Assembly: GCA_039811185.1 (NCBI GenBank)
Contig: JBDHYF010000001.1
Span: 186,001-250,000 of the forward strand
Direction: 5' to 3'
DNA length: 64,000 nucleotides
From: JAEZDR01 sp039811185
Lineage (GTDB): Bacteria > Bacteroidota > Bacteroidia > Chitinophagales > Chitinophagaceae
In this document: piece by piece, positions 18,194 through 26,418 of the stretch
Layout: each line of letters begins with the position of its first letter
Numbering within the stretch: the stretch's first letter is position 1
Program-made: the position numbers and the translations under genes
The notes under the pieces: model-generated
The model's input: the letters and a program-made list of their open reading frames with translations, nothing else
Databases searched by the model: none
What the model was told of the DNA's origin: nothing

Positions 18194-19171
18194 ATGAACG
18201 TTGTTGTTACAGGCGGAACAGGACTGTTGGGAAGCCATTTAATAGAAGCATTGCTGCAAGCGGGTTACAGCGTAAAGGCGTTGTACCGGACTGCCATACC
18301 GCCACTATCTTTTGCACAAAACGTACAATGGGTAAAAGGCGATATTTCTGATGTTTTAAGTTTGGAAGACGCGTTTGAAAATGCCGACGAAGTTTACCAT
18401 TGCGCCGCAACCGTATCTTTCAATCCGCGGAAGAAGCTTGAGATGTTTAAGGTGAATGTGGAAGGCACGGCTAACGTTGTGAATGCTGCACTGTTAACCG
18501 GTGTAAAGAAACTGCTGTACGTTAGTTCTGTTGCCGCTTTGGGCAGAATAAGAGAAGGCGAAATGATTCATGAAGGAATGAACTGGACGGAAGAAACGAG
18601 CAACAGCACATACGGAGAAACAAAGTATTTGGCAGAGATGGAGGTATGGCGCGGAACTGCGGAAGGCCTGCCCGCCGTTATCGTAAATCCATCGATTATT
18701 CTTGGCAAGGGCGATTGGAACAAAGGTTCTTCAGCCATCTTTAAAAGCGCGTATAACGAATTTAAATATTTCACCGAAGGAGTTAGCGGGTTTGTAGATG
18801 TGCTGGATGTGGTGCAGGCAATTATTCGGTTAATGCAGTCGGGCATTATCAACGAGCGCTTTATTGTATCAGGTCATAACGTTCCTTACAAAGAAATTTT
18901 TACCCTTGCTGCAAAATGTTTTAATAAAAAGCCGCCGTCGAAAAAAGTGAGCGCTGCTATGGCTTCTGTTGTTTGGCGGATTGAGGCGCTGAAAACTAAG
19001 TTTGCATCCACCGACCCGCTGCTTACAAAAGAAACTGCCGCTACCGCACAGGCGAAAGTTTTTTTCAGCAATCAGAAGTTGTTGACTGCGCTGCCCGGCT
19101 TCGCGTTTACCCCTGTGGACAAAACCATCAGCAGAATTTGCAGCGAACTGAAAGCTCACTATAAATTATAA
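18194..19171 (+). CDS. NAD(P)-dependent epimerase / dihydroflavonol-reductase-like protein
   Basis: A 325-residue extended short-chain dehydrogenase. The nucleotide-binding motif VTGGTGLLGSH is at residues 5-15, SSVAALG is near 111, and the catalytic Tyr140-x3-Lys144 lies in STYGETKYLAE. PAVIVNPSIILGKGDW near residue 160 is typical of the dihydroflavonol-4-reductase-like subgroup. Related bacterial enzymes act on sugar nucleotides, sterol-like or ketone substrates, and the substrate here cannot be inferred. It follows the hydroxyacyl-CoA dehydrogenase closely and converges on the first lpxD gene with only 3 bases between stops. Confidence 0.85.
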   Translation: MNVVVTGGTGLLGSHLIEALLQAGYSVKALYRTAIPPLSFAQNVQWVKGDISDVLSLEDAFENADEVYHCAATVSFNPRKKLEMFKVNVEGTANVVNAALLTGVKKLLYVSSVAALGRIREGEMIHEGMNWTEETSNSTYGETKYLAEMEVWRGTAEGLPAVIVNPSIILGKGDWNKGSSAIFKSAYNEFKYFTEGVSGFVDVLDVVQAIIRLMQSGIINERFIVSGHNVPYKEIFTLAAKCFNKKPPSKKVSAAMASVVWRIEALKTKFASTDPLLTKETAATAQAKVFFSNQKLLTALPGFAFTPVDKTISRICSELKAHYKL

Positions 19172-19174
19172 TAA

Positions 19175-20125
19175 TTACTCTTTACCCATCACCTGCTTCC
19201 AGATTTCGGGAATGCGCTTCACCCAAACGAGCTCCCTGCGCTTGGTTGAAGCTTCTTCTACCGGCGTTCCAAAATAAATTTTGTTTCCTTCAATCGACGA
19301 AGGAACACCGCTCTGCGCAAGCACTACAGCGTTTGCGCCAATGGTGAGTGTTTTACTAACGCCTACCTGCCCCCATAACGTAACACCATCTTCCAATGTG
19401 GTAGCTCCGGCAATACCCACCTGCGCAGCAAGCAGGCAGTTGTTTCCAATGTTGCAGTCGTGTCCGATGTGCACAGCATTGTCGAGTTTGGTACCGCGCC
19501 CTATTCTTGTGGTTCCGGTAACACCGCGGTCAATGGTACATCGTGCGCCAATTTCAACATCATCTTCAATCTTTACATTCCCACAACTTTCCATTTTTTT
19601 ATACCACACTTCTCTTTGTTTAGAAGTGTTGTAATAAAACGCATCCGAGCCAATGACAGTGTTTGGGTTGATGATTACATTGTTTCCGATAGTTGTATAA
19701 TCTAAAACAGATGTGTTTGCATGGATGATGCAGTTGGTTCCGATGGTAACATGGTGGCCGATGTATGCGCCGGGCATTACAACCGTGCCTGCACCAATGG
19801 TTGCAGTATCGCTGATATTTTTTACCGAGGGAATAAAGGGAGCAAAATGTTTTGCAATTTTTAAGTACGCATCAAAAGGATGAGGAACGAACAATAAAAT
19901 TTTTCCAAAGGGATTGTCAACATTTTTCGAGTTAATGATTACATGCGATGCTTTGCTCGTTAAACACTTCTGATAGTATTTGGGATGATCAACAAAAACG
20001 ATATCCCCTTCTTCAACCATGTGTATCTCGTTTATGCCAAACGCCTGTGTTGCAGTTTTACCAACTATTTCAGCGCTTATTAAATCGGCAATCCAGGTTG
20101 TTGAAACCGGCGATGGAAATTTCAT
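19175..20125 (-). CDS. LpxD-type acyltransferase, paralogue 1
   Basis: A 316-residue protein with an LpxD-like N-terminal domain (about 1-100) and a left-handed beta-helix of hexapeptide repeats (about 105-290). The catalytic histidine of LpxD matches His222 in NAVHIGHDCNIGNN. The loop that reads GSDGFGF in the other LpxD of this window is GSDAFYY here (159-165), and the C-terminal helix is short. It may N-acylate UDP-3-O-acyl-glucosamine, or a related sugar nucleotide. Many Bacteroidota carry this second, shorter form away from the main lpx genes. A different acceptor or acyl chain is an inference. Confidence 0.8.
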   Translation of the reverse strand: MKFPSPVSTTWIADLISAEIVGKTATQAFGINEIHMVEEGDIVFVDHPKYYQKCLTSKASHVIINSKNVDNPFGKILLFVPHPFDAYLKIAKHFAPFIPSVKNISDTATIGAGTVVMPGAYIGHHVTIGTNCIIHANTSVLDYTTIGNNVIINPNTVIGSDAFYYNTSKQREVWYKKMESCGNVKIEDDVEIGARCTIDRGVTGTTRIGRGTKLDNAVHIGHDCNIGNNCLLAAQVGIAGATTLEDGVTLWGQVGVSKTLTIGANAVVLAQSGVPSSIEGNKIYFGTPVEEASTKRRELVWVKRIPEIWKQVMGKE

Positions 20126-20336
20126 TTCGGAAAAAGTTTAGTGCAAATGTACCTTTTGAGCAACACACATTTTTTGCTCCTTGTAGTCGTACCAATCGTT
20201 CACAGCGAAAACAAATTCACATTCATTATAAAATTGTGCATAAAATTTTTATGCTTTTTTTTTGCTCGGTTCAAAATGCTGTTTAATATTGTGATGGGAA
20301 AAATATATTCCCGTACTTACTAACCCATCTATATAC

Positions 20337-20360
20337 AAAATCCCGCTTTCGCGGGATTTT
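20337..20360. terminator. Bidirectional intrinsic terminator hairpin
   Basis: A perfect 10-bp stem AAAATCCCGC / GCGGGATTTT with the loop TTTC. Runs of T follow on either strand. It lies inside the divergent gap, more than 200 bases from either gene start, and no gene visibly ends at it. Confidence 0.7.
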
Positions 20361-20518
20361 CATTTGGATAGATTGCTCCAAAATTTTTCAGCATTTTCAC
20401 CACGATTTTTTTCCCGGCCGACGAATCATCGCTATTAAAAATTTGAGATATGTGTGGAGAGAGGATAAAAAAGCTTACCAAAAGAAACACTAATAAAGCG
20501 CTGCGGGTTAATTTAAAC

Positions 20519-20548
20519 TTTGTGAGTTAAAACGAGACTGTATTTTTG
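20519..20548 (+). promoter_or_regulatory. Bacteroidota-type promoter of the DUF47-pit operon
   Basis: TTTG at 20519-20522, an 18-base spacer, then TATTTTTG at 20541-20548 match the TTTG / TAnnTTTG consensus of the Bacteroidota primary sigma factor. The ATG at 20565 follows 16 bases after the -7 box, so the leader would be very short. I saw no phosphate-responsive operator. Confidence 0.6.
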
Positions 20549-20564
20549 CCCAAAATTTTCAAAG

Positions 20565-21212
20565 ATGGGTATCAATTCTATTGGAAAGCTTTTCATGCCG
20601 AAGAACAAAGTTTTTTACAACTTGTTTGAAGAAGTTGCAGAAACAGTTTCAAAGATGGGAAGCATCCTGAAACAGTTGGTGAACGAACCAAACGTTGATG
20701 CCCGGGCGGCTTTAACGAGCAAGCTGGAAGACCTTGAACACAAGAACGACGAAAACACGCACAACATCTTTACTGAGCTTGGAAGAAACTTCATCACTCC
20801 TTTCGATCGGGAGGACATCCACTACCTTGCGAGTGCGCTCGATGATATTGCCGACTACATCTTTGCGTCAGCAAAAAAAATAAACTTCTACAGTGTAAAT
20901 CCGAACGACGTAGGCATTCAGAAAATGGCGGAGTTGATTGAGCAGGCAGGTTATCAGATTAAAGCTGCAGTTTATGGATTGCGCGATATGAAGGACCTGC
21001 GCAAAATGACAGAAGCTCTTGTAAAAATAAACAGCATTGAAAACCAGGCCGACGACATTTTTGATATGAGTATTGAAATGCTGTTTCAACGCGAAAACGA
21101 TTTTAAGGAGGTTATTAAAAGAAGAGAAATTTATCAGGTGCTGGAGCTGGCAACCGATAAATGTGAAGATGCCGCTAACGTCATCGAGTCTATCATAGTA
21201 AAATACGCTTAA
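20565..21212 (+). CDS. DUF47 / PhoU-like regulator of phosphate transport
   Basis: A 215-residue all-helical DUF47 protein related to PhoU. Helical segments include KVFYNLFEEVAETVSKMGSI near the start, acidic EDLEHKNDENTHNIF near residue 52, and FDREDIHYLASALDDIADYI near 79-98. The Glu/Asp-rich ExxxD positions correspond to PhoU metal-binding sites. The gene sits 16 bases before a PiT transporter, the standard arrangement, and the protein is expected to control that transporter or its expression. The start is supported by the promoter immediately upstream. Confidence 0.9.
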   Translation: MGINSIGKLFMPKNKVFYNLFEEVAETVSKMGSILKQLVNEPNVDARAALTSKLEDLEHKNDENTHNIFTELGRNFITPFDREDIHYLASALDDIADYIFASAKKINFYSVNPNDVGIQKMAELIEQAGYQIKAAVYGLRDMKDLRKMTEALVKINSIENQADDIFDMSIEMLFQRENDFKEVIKRREIYQVLELATDKCEDAANVIESIIVKYA

Positions 21213-21228
21213 CAAGCGGTCAACCTAT

Positions 21229-22281
21229 ATGTTTACACTCCTCATACTGGTAATCATTCTGGCACTCATTTTCGATTACATCAACGGCTTTCACGACGCC
21301 GCAAACTCTATTGCAACCATTGTTTCCACCAAAGTGTTAACACCGTTTCAGGCGGTTTTATGGGCGGCATTTTTTAATGTAGTAGCCGCATTCATTTTCG
21401 ACCTTAAGGTGGCAGATGCAGTTGCGAGCATTGTAAATGCAAAAATGATCGACCTGTGGGTAATACTTGCCGGGCTGCTGGCAGCCATTACCTGGAATTT
21501 ATTTACGTGGTGGTTCGGTATTCCATCGTCTTCTTCGCACACATTAATGGGAGGCTTTGCCGGAGCTGCTATTGCAAAGGCCGGACTTGCCGGTTTAGGC
21601 AACATCGCCAAGATTTATACCACCTTCTTTTTCATTTTTCTGGCTCCGTTAATCGGTTTACTAATCGCCTTCTTAATCACCATACTCATTGTACATCTCT
21701 GCAAAAGGGCGAACCCTTATCGTGCAGAAAGATGGTTTAAAAAATTACAGCTTGCTTCATCCGCTGCTTTCAGCATTGGTCACGGCGCCAATGATGCGCA
21801 AAAAGTAATGGGCGTAATTGCTGCTGCCATTATGGTGTATGTATCTGCGACACATACAGAAGGCTCGGTGCCTGCATGGCTGCACATCGACACAATTACA
21901 GAGGCAGGGAAAACTTCTATTAAAGATGTGCCGCTTTGGGTAAAAGCATCTTGTTATGCCGCTATTGGTATTGGAACGATGAGCGGCGGTTGGAAGATTG
22001 TAAAAACAATGGGCACAAAAATTACGAAAGTAACTTCGCTTGAAGGTGTTGCAGCTGAAAGCGCCGGCGCCATCACACTTTACGCAACGCATGCTTTAGG
22101 CGTTCCGGTGAGTACCACGCATACAATTACAGGTGCCATTATCGGCGTGGGCGCCACCAAAAGACTCTCGGCAGTTCGATGGGGTGTAACGGTAAACCTG
22201 CTCTGGGCATGGATTTTAACCATTCCGGTAAGCATGTTACTCGCTGCCATTTTCTACTACTGCATTACATTTTTTAATTAA
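21229..22281 (+). CDS. Low-affinity inorganic phosphate transporter (PiT family)
   Basis: A 350-residue inner-membrane transporter with about 10 helices. Both PiT signature repeats are present: FDYINGFHDAANSIATIV near residues 14-31 and SIGHGANDAQKVMGVIAA near 182-199. GIPSSSSHTLMGGFAGAA (about 98-115) and GVPVSTTHTITGAIIGVG (about 288-305) form the matching inner repeats. It imports metal-phosphate with protons. Its TAA stop overlaps an ATG of the next frame (22281), so pheS may be translated from the same message. Confidence 0.94.
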   Translation: MFTLLILVIILALIFDYINGFHDAANSIATIVSTKVLTPFQAVLWAAFFNVVAAFIFDLKVADAVASIVNAKMIDLWVILAGLLAAITWNLFTWWFGIPSSSSHTLMGGFAGAAIAKAGLAGLGNIAKIYTTFFFIFLAPLIGLLIAFLITILIVHLCKRANPYRAERWFKKLQLASSAAFSIGHGANDAQKVMGVIAAAIMVYVSATHTEGSVPAWLHIDTITEAGKTSIKDVPLWVKASCYAAIGIGTMSGGWKIVKTMGTKITKVTSLEGVAAESAGAITLYATHALGVPVSTTHTITGAIIGVGATKRLSAVRWGVTVNLLWAWILTIPVSMLLAAIFYYCITFFN

Positions 22282-22298
22282 TGGCAAGGGCTTTTTGT

Positions 22299-23330
22299 AT
22301 GGAAGATTTACTGCAACAAATTCGTAACTACAAACAGGAAATAGCAGAGTTCGCGGCTACATCCGCGTTAGAGGCCGAGGCTTTCCGAATTAAATTTTTG
22401 GGCAGTAAGGGTATTGTGAAAGCGATGATGGCGGAAATGAAAAATGTTCCGGCCGATCAAAAAAAATCTTTTGGGCTAATTGTAAACGACTTTAAGCAAG
22501 CTGCTGAGGAAAAGCTGAATGCGCTGAAAGCACAAACAGAAACTACGGCTCAGCCTTCTGATACATCCATCGATGTCAGTCTTCCTGGTAACGACGTTCG
22601 GTTTGGCGCCCGTCATCCGTTAACGATGGTGCGGAACCAGATTGTATCCATTTTTGAGCGCATTGGCTTTGCGCTGGCTGAAGGCCCGGAGATAGAAGAC
22701 GACTGGCATAATTTCGGGGCGATGAACCTGCCCGCGGATCATCCTGCACGAGATATGCAGGATACGTTTTACATCAGCAAAAATCCTGACTGGGTGCTAC
22801 GCACGCATACGAGCAGTGTGCAGGCTCGCGTTATGGAAACGCAACAGCCGCCTATAAGAGTGATTTGCCCGGGCAGGGTGTACCGGAACGAAACCATCAG
22901 CGCAAGGGCGCACTGCTTTTTTCATCAGGTTGAAGGCTTATACATTGCGGAAAACGTAGGCTTTGCAGACCTGAAACAAACGCTGTATTTTTTTGTGCAG
23001 CAGATGTTTGGAATTGACGTTAAGGTGCGCTTCCGGCCGAGTTATTTTCCTTTTACCGAACCAAGTGCTGAAATGGACATCAGTTGTTTAATCTGTAAAG
23101 GCAAGGGTTGTAATATTTGTAAACACACCGGTTGGGTAGAAATTTTAGGCAGTGGCATGGTACATCCGAACGTGTTAAAAAACTGCGGAATTGATGCGGA
23201 GAAATACACAGGGTTTGCGTTTGGAATGGGCGTGGAACGCATTGCCATGCTAAAGTATCAAATAAAAGACCTCCGCTTGTTCAGTGAGAACGATGTACGC
23301 TTCCTGCAACAGTTTGCGCCTCTTGTTTAG
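22299..23330 (+). CDS. pheS: Phenylalanine--tRNA ligase alpha subunit
   Basis: The class II aminoacyl-tRNA synthetase subunit that, with PheT, charges tRNA-Phe. An N-terminal coiled coil occupies about residues 1-80. Motif 1 surrounds HPLTMVRNQIVSIFERIGF. Motif 2 reads RVYRNETISARAHCFFHQVEGLYI. Motif 3 reads GFAFGMGVERIAMLKYQI near the end. A cysteine cluster (CLICKGKGCNICKHTGW) is typical of this subunit. I place the start at ATG 22299 (MEDLLQQI, 343 residues). An upstream in-frame ATG at 22281, overlapping the pit stop, would add six residues. pheT is not in the window. Confidence 0.96.
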   Translation: MEDLLQQIRNYKQEIAEFAATSALEAEAFRIKFLGSKGIVKAMMAEMKNVPADQKKSFGLIVNDFKQAAEEKLNALKAQTETTAQPSDTSIDVSLPGNDVRFGARHPLTMVRNQIVSIFERIGFALAEGPEIEDDWHNFGAMNLPADHPARDMQDTFYISKNPDWVLRTHTSSVQARVMETQQPPIRVICPGRVYRNETISARAHCFFHQVEGLYIAENVGFADLKQTLYFFVQQMFGIDVKVRFRPSYFPFTEPSAEMDISCLICKGKGCNICKHTGWVEILGSGMVHPNVLKNCGIDAEKYTGFAFGMGVERIAMLKYQIKDLRLFSENDVRFLQQFAPLV

Positions 23331-23333
23331 CAT

Positions 23334-24050
23334 TCATTCAACCATTTCGGCGGACTCTTCTTTCGCTTCTTCACGATGCAGTTTTTTTTCCTGCAAAAGC
23401 TTTTCCTGATGTCCGATATTGGTAAACCAGGATGCTACATATCCGGTAAAAATTCCAAACAAGGCAACACCTACAATAATTAACACAGCGCCGATAAGCC
23501 GACCTAAGCTTGTGACCGGGTAGAGGTCGCCATACCCTACTGTGGTAATCGTTACAAGCGACCACCACAATGCATCTTCAGCCGATTTAATATTGCTGTT
23601 CGCTGCTTTTTCCACCTGCAAAATGGCGATTGAAGAAAAGATGATACACAATACCGCAAATAATGCAGCGCTATGGAAAGTGCCCTTTATTTTATCTTTA
23701 AAAACATACTTCACAAGAATGCGTATGGAGCGATAGGCGCGGAAAATTCGCAGAATACGGACAATAGCGAATATAGGCCCGGCCGACAAAAAATGATAAA
23801 CAGGGATGCTCGACAGCAAATCGATCCAACCCCATTTCATAAATCTGAGTTTGCTTTTTGCCTTTACAAAACTGAAGATAAACTCGGCCAGAAAAAATAC
23901 ACATATCAGGTCGTCGATAATCGCGAGCATGCGCGACACTTCCGGCGGCAGCCTGAAAAACAAATCTACCAGCAAAGCCGCAATTACATATCCTGTGAGA
24001 ATAATAATGAAAAGATGTACAATCGCCGGCTTCCGGTAGCTAAACTTCAT
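23334..24050 (-). CDS. Voltage-sensor type potassium channel
   Basis: A 238-residue six-helix channel. S1 is near residues 10-30, S2 near 45-63 and S3 near 75-90. The S4 helix carries arginines at 98, 101, 104, 107 and 110, exactly every third residue as in voltage sensors. S5 (127-145), a pore helix and the potassium selectivity filter TVGYGD (170-175) follow, then S6 and a short charged tail. It is a compact relative of Kv/KvAP-type channels and predicted to be voltage-gated. It lies downstream of the S46 peptidase with a terminator between, so it is probably expressed separately. Confidence 0.92.
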   Translation of the reverse strand: MKFSYRKPAIVHLFIIILTGYVIAALLVDLFFRLPPEVSRMLAIIDDLICVFFLAEFIFSFVKAKSKLRFMKWGWIDLLSSIPVYHFLSAGPIFAIVRILRIFRAYRSIRILVKYVFKDKIKGTFHSAALFAVLCIIFSSIAILQVEKAANSNIKSAEDALWWSLVTITTVGYGDLYPVTSLGRLIGAVLIIVGVALFGIFTGYVASWFTNIGHQEKLLQEKKLHREEAKEESAEMVE

Positions 24051-24061
24051 TAACTAAAAAT

Positions 24062-24095
24062 AAAAAAATCCCCGCCGTTTATGCAGGGATTTTTT
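24062..24095 (-). terminator. Intrinsic terminator after the S46 peptidase gene
   Basis: Read on the minus strand, a stem built from AAAAAATCCC(T)GC and GC(G)GGGATTTTTT closes on a short loop and ends in a run of seven T. It lies 16 bases beyond the peptidase stop and before the potassium-channel gene. Confidence 0.75.
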
Positions 24096-24110
24096 CTACG
24101 AGCGATGGTT

Positions 24111-26267
24111 TTATTTTACCACCTTCAATTCATCAATGATGTGTTTGGCACCGCCAAGTTTGTCGATGCACCACAGCACGTATCGAATGTCCACATTAAT
24201 CGTTCTGTTCAATTTGCTGTCGAAAGCAATTTTATGGCTAAGCGCTTCATAATTCCCATCGAACGCCAATCCAATTAACTCACCATTGCCGTTGAGCACG
24301 GGCGAACCGGAGTTTCCACCGGTGATATCGTTTCCGGAAATAAAGTTTACAACCAGCGTATTTCTTTTCTTGTCGATATACTGACCGTAATCTTTCTTTC
24401 TATAAAGTTCAATCAGTTTGGAAGGAAGATCGAATTCATAATCGCCGGGCACATATTTTTCCATCACTCCTTCAATCGTAGTTACATAATCATACTTCAC
24501 CGCATCTTTCGGCGAGTAACTGTTTACCGTACCGTACGAAACACGCATGGTAAAGTTGGCATCAGGATACATAAGCCTTGCTTTAGCAGTATCCATCTGC
24601 ATAATGCCTTTCAGATAATGACGACCCAGATCGTTGTTCTTTGTTACGAAAGCTGAGTATTTGGAAGCATAGTTATCTGTATAGTTTTTTACAAAAGCAT
24701 TGGCTACCATAAATGCAGGGTCATTGGTAATTTGGCTCACATCGCCACTGCTTATCATAGCATTCCATCTGCTCTCGTCGAAAACGATAGTGTTGGCAAA
24801 CACATCTTTGGCAAATTTGCGATAAGCGTCTTCGCCTGTGCCATATTGGTTAAACAGCGCCTCGTAGAAGCCTTTTGGATGCTGTTCCTTGGCCACATTT
24901 TCGTAAAACATTTGTAGCACTGCCGCAAGTATTTTCTCATCGCTTGGCTTGTTCTCATCTTCCATGAAATTTTTTCTCGACTCATCTGCAGCTTTCAATG
25001 CTTTCTGAATATCTTCTTTCGAACTTTTATCGTTTGCCCCGAGCGTGGCAACGCGCATGAGCGATGAAGCATAACCGATCAATGGCGATCCGAAGATGCC
25101 TTCATTCAAATATTGCCTGTGCAGGCTATATGGCTTCCACGCAGCATAATTTGCTTCATACTCTTTGAAAATATTTTGAAATTCGGGTTTGTTGCTCGCC
25201 CATTTTTGAAAAGCCGCTTCCTCTTTTTGCTTTTGCTCATAGGTTTTAAATTTTTTCAGCTGCTTCGTTTCGCCATCGAAAAACTTCCAGTAATTGGCAA
25301 CTTGCGCATAGCGGGATGCAAGCTGAAGCTTAACCGCCGGGTCGTTTTTCATCTGCTCAAACATATACTTCAAGCGGATATCGCGAAGCTTAACGAGCGT
25401 AGGGTTTTCGATTTCATTCTTTAACTCAATTCCAAAAGAAGTTTCATACCTGTTGGTACCGCCGGGATATCCGAAAATCATTGCAAAGGAGTTTTCTTCT
25501 ACTCCTTTAATACTTACCGGTAAAAAATATTTTGGTTTATAAGGAATGTTTTCGTTGCTGAAGTTTGCCGGCTTGCCATCTTTTGAAGCATAAACACGGA
25601 AAACAGAAAAGTCGCCTGTATGACGAGGCCATTCCCAGTTGTCTGTGTCGCCACCGTATTTTCCAACGCTTTCCGGCGGTGTACCCACGAGACGCACATC
25701 TTTAAATATGTCGTAAACAAAAAGGAAGTATTGATTTCCTTTAAACATACTTGCTACAACGCCCGCCTTAAACTCGTCGCCGCCGGTGGCTTTTGTAATG
25801 ATGGCCTGTTGTACTTCGTTGAACTTTTTTGTTCTGTCGGCACCTTCAAGATTGCCAAGTTCCTTCATTACCTGAGTGGTAACATCTTCAATTCTGTTAA
25901 GGAAACGCACCGAAAGCTTGGTGGGAATTTCCTTGCCTTTATCTGCCGCCCAAAACCCATCTTTTAAATAGTTGTGTTCTACTGTGGATGCTGTTGCAAT
26001 GGCATCGTATCCGCAGTGGTGGTTGGTAAACAACAACCCTTGATTACTTACGATTTCGCCCGTGCAACCGCCGCCGAAAATAACAATCGCATCTTTAATA
26101 GAAGCTTTGTTAGCGCTATACAGTTGCTCCGGTTTTATTTTAAGGCCTTTCTTTACCATATCCTTATACACCTGCTGACCGAGCAGCAAAGGAAGCCACA
26201 TCCCTTCATCGGCATAGCTTCTAAACACACCTGCAATTAAAACAAGCGAGAGAATGAGTTTCTTCAT
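24111..26267 (-). CDS. S46-family dipeptidyl-peptidase, DPP7-like
   Basis: A 718-residue secreted serine peptidase of family S46, which removes dipeptides from peptide N-termini in the periplasm. Signal peptide 1-19. The chymotrypsin-like triad is visible: His84 in FTNHHCGYD, Asp219 in PRHTGDFSVFR and Ser653 in GGNSGSP. Eighteen residues after the serine the sequence reads FDGNYE, with glycine at 671. In this family that position (673 in P. gingivalis numbering) is Gly in DPP7, which prefers hydrophobic P1 residues, and Arg in the Asp/Glu-specific DPP11. DPP7-type specificity is therefore predicted. It is transcribed alone. Confidence 0.92.
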   Translation of the reverse strand: MKKLILSLVLIAGVFRSYADEGMWLPLLLGQQVYKDMVKKGLKIKPEQLYSANKASIKDAIVIFGGGCTGEIVSNQGLLFTNHHCGYDAIATASTVEHNYLKDGFWAADKGKEIPTKLSVRFLNRIEDVTTQVMKELGNLEGADRTKKFNEVQQAIITKATGGDEFKAGVVASMFKGNQYFLFVYDIFKDVRLVGTPPESVGKYGGDTDNWEWPRHTGDFSVFRVYASKDGKPANFSNENIPYKPKYFLPVSIKGVEENSFAMIFGYPGGTNRYETSFGIELKNEIENPTLVKLRDIRLKYMFEQMKNDPAVKLQLASRYAQVANYWKFFDGETKQLKKFKTYEQKQKEEAAFQKWASNKPEFQNIFKEYEANYAAWKPYSLHRQYLNEGIFGSPLIGYASSLMRVATLGANDKSSKEDIQKALKAADESRKNFMEDENKPSDEKILAAVLQMFYENVAKEQHPKGFYEALFNQYGTGEDAYRKFAKDVFANTIVFDESRWNAMISSGDVSQITNDPAFMVANAFVKNYTDNYASKYSAFVTKNNDLGRHYLKGIMQMDTAKARLMYPDANFTMRVSYGTVNSYSPKDAVKYDYVTTIEGVMEKYVPGDYEFDLPSKLIELYRKKDYGQYIDKKRNTLVVNFISGNDITGGNSGSPVLNGNGELIGLAFDGNYEALSHKIAFDSKLNRTINVDIRYVLWCIDKLGGAKHIIDELKVVK

Positions 26268-26287
26268 CGATTAAATTTTTAAAGGAA

Positions 26288-26295
26288 CAAACTTA
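26288..26295 (-). promoter_or_regulatory. -7 promoter element of the S46 peptidase gene
   Basis: On the minus strand TAAGTTTG matches TAnnTTTG and lies about 20 bases upstream of the ATG at 26267. No clear -33 TTTG was found. Confidence 0.5.
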
Positions 26296-26368
26296 TAAAA
26301 TTAAATTTTACGTGCTCTGCCGCCTGTAAAGTTTAGGCGCTGCTTATCATTGAAAATTGCTGGTCAAC

Positions 26369-26399
26369 AAAAAAGCCATCCTGCTTCACAAGATGGCTT
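26369..26399 (-). terminator. Intrinsic terminator after recA
   Basis: Minus-strand stem AAGCCATC / GATGGCTT around an 11-base loop, followed by a T run (GGCTTTTTTG). It starts 20 bases beyond the recA stop codon. Confidence 0.75.
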
Positions 26400-26418
26400 A
26401 CTCACTAACCATATTATT

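Larger units (their letters stand above)
20126..20564. other. 439-base divergent intergenic region
   Basis: AT-rich gap between the divergent lpxD paralogue 1 and the DUF47 gene. It contains a strong symmetric terminator hairpin (20337-20360) and a promoter with both Bacteroidota boxes (20519-20548). I see no supportable protein gene. One minus-strand stretch of 66 codons (20329-20526) has a signal-peptide-like composition but lacks an ATG. The presence of a terminator in a divergent gap hints that a small RNA or a lost gene once ended there. Confidence 0.5.

Noticed and set aside
20329..20526. Minus-strand open stretch of 66 codons with a basic, hydrophobic signal-like head (KFKLTRSALLVFLLVSFFIL)
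   Set aside because: No ATG and no plausible upstream start: a stop codon precedes it at once. The only GTG/TTG lie inside the hydrophobic part. Its end runs through a terminator stem, and it overlaps the promoter of the DUF47 gene.
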